Source: Manis javanica (Eukaryota > Chordata > Mammalia > Pholidota > Manidae). Taken from it: DNA of 64,000 nucleotides. The notes under the pieces are model-generated. The model saw only the letters and a list, made by a program, of their open reading frames with translations, ran no database searches and was not told where the DNA came from. A program made the position numbers and the translations under genes. This document shows positions 49,101-58,100 of the stretch, piece after piece. The DNA lies in contig NC_133161.1 of the NCBI RefSeq assembly GCF_040802235.1, positions 148,977,121 through 149,041,120 of the forward strand. The letters run 5' to 3'. Numbering within the stretch: the stretch's first letter is position 1; every line of letters begins with the position of its first letter.

Positions 49101-52100
49101 AACGCATGTAAAACGGGGCAGCGCCAGGTGACACAACAGGAGGCGCCGTTGCTGCAGCTACGACCCAGTCCACCACGTGGGAGGGAAACCTCACCTTCAG
49201 AGCCCAGTCGCAGTCCACCAGCGCCTTCTGGTAGTCCCCGAGCTTTATATACGCCTGTATGGACACAAAGAGCTCATATTCCCACACAACTCTGCGGCAA
49301 GCGGTGTTCAGTTAACACGGAAAGGGCACTGGACGGTGGGAGGGGGATGGGAAGTGGCTGGGTCCTCCTCCTGTACAGTCAAGTCCCAGCAGGAACCGCA
49401 GGAATGCACACTGGGCAGCTGAGGGGAGTTTAACAAAGGACTAGTCATTTAACGTGATGTTCCCAAACAGATGAGGCAGAGCTTAGGAAGCCGACAGGGA
49501 CGTCACAGAACCCCAAGGCTGGCGACAGTGGTACCATTATCACCGCTAGCACTGAAGGGGCAGCAGGAGGGGCTGTCATCGACGCGGGAGAGGACAGCTT
49601 CACAGAGGGCACAGCCGGAACAGGGACGGGGGCCTGGGGCAGAGTCAGCACCCCAAGCCCACTCTCTCCTTCCTTCTGGCCTCACTGGCAAAACCCAAAT
49701 GGAAGCTAGGAAGTCAAAGGGTCTGTCGGCAGAGACCAGACTCTTGGGAACAGGGCAGGGCAGAGAGGCAGCCGGAGAGGCCAAGGACGTACCCAGCACA
49801 CTAACCACATCTACAAGGCCTCTGGAGTCTACCTGGCTGTGAATATTCCAGAAGGAAACCAAGTGATAAGGAATCAAAGCAATAGTAACAAGTGTCAGTG
49901 AGAATGTCAAGAAATCGACCCCTGACGCCCAGCTGGGGGTATCAAATGCTGCAGCCACTTTGGAAGATGGTCTGGCAGCTCCTCAAGAAGGTAAACAGAG
50001 GGACCACACGGCCCAGTTGCTCCTGGGGGGATACCTGAGGGGACCCTAACGTGTGTCCACACAAACTTGTACAACAGATGTTCCCTGCAACAAAGGCCAT
50101 AAAGTAGAAACAACTCAGATGACCATCAACTGGTGAGTGGATAAATAAAATGTGGTCCATCCATACAATGGATTATTATTTGGCAATTAAAAGGACTGAA
50201 GTACATAATACATATTCATGAGTGCCCTTGAGAACATGTTGAATGAAAGAAGGCAGACACAAAGGGAAAAATATTCTATGGTTTCATGTATATGGAATGT
50301 CCAGCTAGGCAGATGTAGAGAGACAGAAAGTAGCTTAGAGGTTGCCCGGGGCTGGGGGGGACAGAAGGGAGGATGGGGGTGGCTGCTTGGAGAGTGTGGG
50401 GTTTCTTCTCAGGGGAACAACAGTGTCCTAAGCTGACTGTGGTGATGGTCGCTCCCCTCTGTGGACAGACTACAGCCACTGACTCCCACCCTTGGAATGG
50501 GTGAACTGCGTGTTCTGTCACTTGTATCTGGAGGAAGCTGTCACCAAGAGCCATAGAAGGGAGAGTTGGGCCTCTCCCCTCACAAGCACAGCAAGGAGAG
50601 CCACAGAAAGGACTTGCAGTCAGACGGTCACTATGAGCCCCCAGTGCCGAATGCTGGGGCACTCTTTCAGGATCCCCTGAAATGGAGAGAAAATCTTGAA
50701 ATGGGAGAAAATCTTGAAAGATCAAGAATCAACTCAGAATTCGGGGAGCTATTCAAACAACACTGGATTTAGTTCATGTACAGCTTCAGACGACTGGGGG
50801 CACCTAAACAGGGGGAAGGCTGCACCAGCACCCCAAGGGCCCCAGGCCCTCGGCACCACTGCTGGGCATGGCAGGCGGGCAGTGAGCCCCTGGCTAGTTG
50901 CACTAAGTGGGCTCTTCTTTTGGACAGTCCCCTGGGCAGCAGCAATGATGACCCCACGGCACAACAGGAAAATCAGGCCCCACGGGCACACGTGGCTCTC
51001 CCAGGGCCCCATCAGTCACCTGTAATAGGGCCATGCCACGTGTGGGTCTGCCCGTCACCAAAAGTGCAAGGGCACTGTGACATTCTGATGAGACAGTTAC
51101 AGGGAAAGCCACTACGGGGTCGGAGCCGTCACCCACGGGGCACCTGAGCAGCGCACCCAAGTGAGGAGGGAGCAGGCGACGGCCAGCCCGGGCGCCAACA
51201 GAGACGCTGCTGTGACGTGCTGCCCTGGGTGGATTCTAACTGAAGAGGCGGCTCCAGGCCGCTGTTCTAGAAGGCACATCCTCTCCCCCGGGCTGGGCTT
51301 TCATTCCAAAGTCCCAGCATGTGAGGAGCAGCCCGTCTCCCAGACGCCGGCAGCCGTGGCTGCATGACACTGTTATTCAGGACACACGCAGACTCCGGAA
51401 AAGCCTGCACAGGCTTCAGCAATTTCTCTATACAACCTTTTTTTCTCTTTTGTTTTTCTTAAGGCGTAGATATAACACCCTATAACTTCCCCCTTGTATT
51501 TTGCTTTTCCACACTTTAAAAGGAGCTACTTTTCCAAATGGCAATTAAACTCCCGATTTATCTAAATTACACCAGTAATTGATCATAACATTAGCTCCAG
51601 GAGGAAAACAGCGATGAAAGGGTAGGTTCTGTCTCTAGCAAGCAGCAACAATCACTTCAGAGGTCCTTATTAAGTGTTTTCTAACTCTGCATGCAAACGG
51701 GAGGAATTTAAAGAACACTCAGTGGTTCACATGATCCGTGAGACCAGGCAGCACATTGTGCATTTATTTGCCTCTGAATAAGCTTTCTCTCTGGGTGGGA
51801 GAAACTGCTTGCCCTAAGCTTTTCCTCGCATCTGCTTATTTTTGTCCACTGTAACTCTTAATGTGATTCTCCAGAACTAATCAAAGTGCTACTTAACCTT
51901 GAATACACCAAAAATGCAACTCATTTTAATGGATCAGGGCATAGGCCATCTGAGTCACATGACACTGAACACAATTCAATTTCACTGCTTTCAAATGACT
52001 TCACAGTAACAAGAATGAACACCTATCAGCAGGTAAATGTTCTGGAGACCAAGTCTGGGAATAAATAAAGTGGAACTGTAATTATTATTTTAATTGTTTG

Positions 52101-55100
52101 CATTTAAATGTTTCTTTTGAAGTGCCAGGAGAAACCTAATTCCCTTAAATGGATTTATTATGCCTCCAGTGTTACATAACCTAACAAAGATTTTTTGAAT
52201 ACCTGTTATAAATAAAGACTGAGGGGAAAGTATAAGGCAGTTTTTGCCCTCAAAAAGTCCATACAGTCTTGTTAGGGTGATAACAGCGTGCGCTGCTCAG
52301 TCAGCCTCCGGCCGTTTTACTTGGCTATTCACTCCCTTATGACACTTTTTCCTCACAAACGGGGCTACGGAGAGGACACCCCCTGCTGGACTTACCCAAA
52401 CTGCTCAACTAATGAGGTTATGCTGGGCTTGGGTGTGTTTACCATTAAATCACTGCCACTTCCCAGACTTTCTGGTCTCCTCACATCCTGTTTCTTTTAA
52501 CACTCTCCCTCAACAAAGCAGAGCAAGACATTCTCAGCCCGAGTTACAAAAATTGGACCTCATGAGGTCTCTCCTGCCTTCTCTCCCTCTTGTAAATGAC
52601 CTGGTGTCAAGTTCGTCTCACAGGGTGCTGCTGACATGTCCTCGCCGTCGGATGATCATGTCTGTGGCTCCGCAGCGCTTCAGGCCTGAGCCACACAGAG
52701 CTCTCCACACTCAGCTCAAGTGCTTTGCAAAGGTAAGGAGGCCACGGGGAGCCTTTTCATTTCAGCTGAGAACCATCAACCACGTCGCTTCTTTAAGCAG
52801 TAGGTAACAAGCATCCTGGTGGCGGATTTTACCTGGCATTCCAGGAAGCTGCACTTGTCCGTAATATAAAAAACTGAGGTATCAGGGACTTCAGAAACCC
52901 AAGATTTCTGAGGAACTGGCTCTAGGTGCACCAGCTATCCAGTCTACCCCAGTCCCAGAATCTCAGTCAGGCAGGGAGTGATGCGAAGAGCATGAAATTA
53001 ACAGGAGAGTGGCCCTGGGAAGCCCAGATTGCCAGCGCCCAGCAGCGGCAGACCGCCGAGGCCTCACAGGCCACTCATCCCCCCAGGCCGGCTGCCAGGG
53101 ACGCTGGAGCTGACCTGCGCTGTGGGGAGCTGGGGGTGCATAGCTCTCCCCAAGGCCCCCTCAAGCATTTCAAGTCGGCAGACTGAAACTGGACACTGGC
53201 AAATGTCCCACATAAATCAGCTCGCCCACAGCCTGGCAGAGCCAGCTGTCAAGGTCCACCAGCACACCGCGGGGCCAGCGGCTCCCTGACTTCACAAGCC
53301 GAGTGGCTAGGCTCCCGGAGAAGGCCCCGGGGACACCCAGCCCACTGACCTGGGCCCGGTTGGTGTACAGCACCCTCACGTCCTTCAGCTTCTCCAAACC
53401 CTCGCTGTAGCGCAGGACGGCCGATTCGTAGTCGCCTTTGGCAAACGCTTCGTTCCCCTTGTCCTTCAGGGCTAGGAGAGTACGAGTCGCACAGGTGAGC
53501 GCTTCCCCCCCGCCAGGAAAATGCCTCCAGATTTCATTCCCCTCATTTCCACCTCGATTTTGAAGGATGCACCTTCCACCCATCCAAAGGTTTCTCTCTG
53601 TGACATTACAGGGTATTTTAGGTAATTCCTCAGGAAAAGTAAGTATTTCTGCCCTAAGGGCCAGAACCTCTGCGAGACTGCCACAAAAGACAAGTCTCTG
53701 CTTTCAATGTCTCATAAAGAGGGTCAACAGAACGGTTCAGATCCGCAAACGTACCACCGGCTGGTAGAAAATGCATGTTGAAAGCATTCTTCTGCCATGC
53801 GTACCTTCCCCGCCCACACGCTACCCTATCTCATTCTTCTCTATTTTTCTTCACCCTTCTTGTATCTTTGGAATCTTGTTTCCTTCTTCCTTTTTACTTC
53901 TTCATCTACGCCGCAGCCACTGGCACCTCCCCCACCCTGCCTGCTTCCCAGGCACTGTCCGTGCTGTTCACGGTCATCTGCTGAGCCCACCCGTCTGCTT
54001 CAGGAGGAGGTTTTACTGCAGGCTGACTGGGGGCTGCGTCCCACTCCCTACTTTTGAGGACAGGCCATCCATGGTTTCAGGTCCCACAGCCCCAGGCCCA
54101 TCATGAACCCCCGACACCTCGCAAGGACCCTCCCAGCCACTGGAAGGCGGAGGCTGGCGGTTACCGTGGGCCAAGGCTTGGTTCTCTCTTCTTCTCTGGG
54201 CACGCGCTTTTGCGTCCTTCTCCACAGATGCCAAGAAGGCTTCTAACAGCAGAGTAATTACACATATTAAAAAGAAAAATCCAAATAGTATAATCAGCTC
54301 TTTAGCTCAAATTCAGAGGAAGGCTACTTTAGAGCTTCAGAGCCACATTTCTCATGCATCCACGTGTGCACGCGCACACGCGCACACACACGTTCTGAGG
54401 CAACCAAAATGACATTTTCTTAATTTGACATTAAATGGTAGTCTGTGTGATGATGACTGTCTGTGCTTCAAATTTGAATTATGCCTTTTAAAAGCGTCTT
54501 TCTTTGAAGACAGACTTTTTTGTTCCATTTGGCATAATGAGCTTCTGAGCTGAGCAGCAAAAACTATCTGGATCCCTTGAGCAGCTAAGATAAACTGGAT
54601 GTTACAGAATAACTGAATTCAGTTACAAAAGATTGGCCAGGAGAAAACAGAGAAAAACGTCTGACTACTGTTCCCTCAGACCACTGGCAACAGAGCTGGG
54701 TGATCAGCAGGTCTTTGTCCATGGCTTGTTTGTAAGCCCAGATGCTATAATTTAATGGTCTGGAAGCTATAATCAGCAAACACTGATCTTAAATAAATAA
54801 TACCGGTTGGGAAGAGATACCATACTTACCTGGGTTGATGTCATCTGCATCCTGCAGGGCACAGGTCATCATAAAAACAAAGAAACAAATCTCATAAACC
54901 ACTCTGATTCATACATATACAGACCCAAAGACAGATTAATTATAAGTGGGAACAGGGTCACTTCCTTTAGCCATCAGTACTGAAGGGTCCACAACTTAGG
55001 GAGGTTGCTTTAAATCAGGAGATCTGATAATAGCTACAATTGTTTGGGGATCAAGTGTGCAGAAGGAAGGGTGAGCAGGGTAAGGGACCCCAGTTGTGGC

Positions 55101-58100
55101 TGTATGAGTTGGAAATATGAGTTAGTAAAATATATTACTTTAACAATACAGCTTAGATATGGTCACAACCTCAGGTGGTGGAGAGGCCAAATTTTCATTA
55201 AAATAAACTCAAAGGTTTGTTTATAGATGACTCAGAAACAGTGAGGAAAAAAATAAGAGTTTATACTTCTTTGTAGGAAATAAATCTGGTGAATCTAAAG
55301 AACAAAATGCTATTTGAGCCTCAGCAGACAGCCTGAGATCAAACCACTATAGCTACTCATAAAACTCTGGAATAGAAAAAGGGAACCTTGGCAGGCGCCT
55401 GTGGGGGACTGATCACGGTCCTGTTCAAGGTGGTCCTGCATCCGTCCTCCCCTCGGACTTCCTCTGTGGACAGCAGTCTCTTCTCTGTCTCGAGGACAGC
55501 TTTCTGTTGTACAACCGGGTCATCAGAATTCATGTCCTGAATTATACTGGCTAGAGGAGAAATCAGATAGGAATCATTCAAACAAGGTCTGCAAAGGGAA
55601 AGACACCATTTACTAGAAAGGATGCAGTAGAACATTCATGTGGAAGGACTTTCACTTTTCCAGCTTTATTGAGATATAACTGACATACAACATTGTGTGA
55701 GTTTAAGGAGCACAATGTGATGAATTGATACATGCATATATTGTGAAATGCTTTCCACCATAAGGTTAGTTAACACATCACCTCCTCATATAAAATTTAG
55801 CTATTTTGTGTGATGAGACTATTTAAGAGTTACTCTCTTAGTGACTTTCAAGTATAAAATATTCACCACAGTCCCCATGCTGCCCATATCCCCAGAATTC
55901 ATTCATCTTATGACTAGAAATTGGAGCCCTCTAACATCTCCCCATTTCTTTTCTTCCCACTTATTGAGAAATAATTGACTTACATCCCTGTGTAAGTTAA
56001 AGGTACACAGTGTGACACAGACACCTGGGAAACTGGTCCTAACTCAAGGGTCTATCAGTGATGCCAGCCTATACCAGGACTGCCATCCTATTATATTCCT
56101 AACACCATTCCAATGTGTGTTTTTTCCCCACACCACCAAGCAGTCCCTGACACCAGCCAGGTGTCCTGTCCTATAATTCAACTCATTTCTGACAGATCAC
56201 ATCCCATGGGCCAAGGCCTGTCTTACGAGACTGCCCAGCCCACCAAGCTCAGGTGCCAGTCACAGGCCCAGGTCATCACCCATGTTCCTGACTGAACGGC
56301 TGTGGGCTGGAGGTCCCCGTGCCTTCCTCCTCCGGCTGCATTCATTGCTAGAGCAGCTCACAGGACGGGATTCAGGACACATTGTGCTCGCTAGATGGTC
56401 AGTTTGTTATAAAAGGACAGACTCAGAAAAGCCAGAGGGACAGAGGTGTAGGACAGGCACGCGGGAAGGGTATGGGGCTTCGGCGCTCTGAGCCGCCACC
56501 CCACCCAGGTTGCCGCGTGTCACCCTGACAGTTCTTCTAACGGCCCTCTGGTTTTCACGGACGTGCCGCCACCCAGGCATGAAGGGGTTGGAGGGCTGTC
56601 TGCCCAGTAACAGTGTTGTTTGCGCAGTTAAATCTTCAAAGATTCTATTGTCCTTTGGCTGCTTGGTATCGACCTGTCGTTACTGTGGATGGGTCTTTTC
56701 TTCACTGTAATTCTGTCAGGTTTTACTCCTGGATTTTAAAGAACTTTTCATCTTTTTGTGCTCTATAGATTTTAAAGCTATTTATCCAAAGTTTGCAATT
56801 TAGAATTTCTGTATCTTTCTTGTGAATTTTTCCTTTTAAATTGTAGCCTTTGCTTGAAAATCAGTTTGTCTGATATTAATATTCAGAATCTACTTTCCTC
56901 TGGATAGTATTTACCTGGTCAACATTTTTCCATCTTTAAAGTTTCAACTTTCCTGAGCCCTTAAGTTTAGGTGTGTCTATTTCATACAGCACCATAGATG
57001 GAGTTCTAAAGATCCAGTCTGACAACCTGTTTAAACTGGAGATGAGTCTATCCGTTTCACCATGATTACTGATACAGTGTTTGGACCGATTGCTCCTGTT
57101 GTATGCCTGCTGTCTACCCTGCTGTCCCCCCGTCCTGCCCCTCACTGGCTCCATGGAGTTCCCTTACCCCCTGTTTACCCTGCACAAACTGGGATCACAT
57201 GCTTTCCTGTTTATTCTGGTAATGGTAACCATGATCACTTTAACAAACATACTTAACAAATCTAAAGTTTGAGGTCATTTATGATTTATCCCGACTTTCT
57301 AGATGTTTGGTAATGGAAGGGACTTTAGGCTCTCTCAGTGGTAACACTGCACCAAGTGGGAGGCCCCACCTACTCATCCACCTACTAGAATCTGGCTTCT
57401 TCCTCCAAAATTGTTCCACCAAAGTTACAAACGATCTGCACTTGGAGATCACTTTTAGACCTGGTTTTGATCAAACTCTCTGAAACTGCTGGCCATGCTG
57501 ACCACGTCCTTCTCTGTGAAATGACCTTTCTCTCTGCTTCCATAACAAAATTCTTCTAGCTTCCCTCCCGCCCTGCTGGCCACTGCTTTTGGTCTCCTTT
57601 ACTTGCCCAGGTCCTCTCCCGCCTACCTGTGAGGCTGTGGCGATCCTGGGTCCCTGCCCAGGCTGCCCCTCCTTTCTAGCCCTTCCTGTCCTCATCCGCG
57701 GCTCCAAGTACGAGTTACACATCAGCACCTCCTCAGCTGACACCCCAGCCACATCCCTGCTCCCAGGTTCGGGATTGTAGCTCCTGCTGCCCCTGGACCG
57801 CCTCACTGGGGCTGTCACTCTTCACACTGGGCCTGCCCATCCTCTTTCCCTGAGACCGTTGCTCCTTCAAAGGTCCCCCACCTCAGCAGGCAGCCCGACC
57901 ACTCCGTCATTTGACACGAAACTCTCAGGACTCATTCTTGTCTGTGTCCTCGCCCTCGGCCCTTAAGGCCGTCACACAAGTGTGCCAAGTAAACGGAAAT
58001 AGAGCTCAGATGTGTGCACTTGTGTCCAGTCCCATGGCTACAGCCCTGAACTAGCCAGTCCTTATTCTGGGACCACTGAACAGCCCCTAACTGGTCTCTC

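Larger units (their letters stand above)
49255..53349 (-). other. TTC12 intron 5
   Basis: 4.1 kb between coding exons 5 and 6. An L1 3' fragment occupies about 49850-50540; the rest includes a long AT-rich, repeat-free segment (about 51410-52250). Confidence 0.65.
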
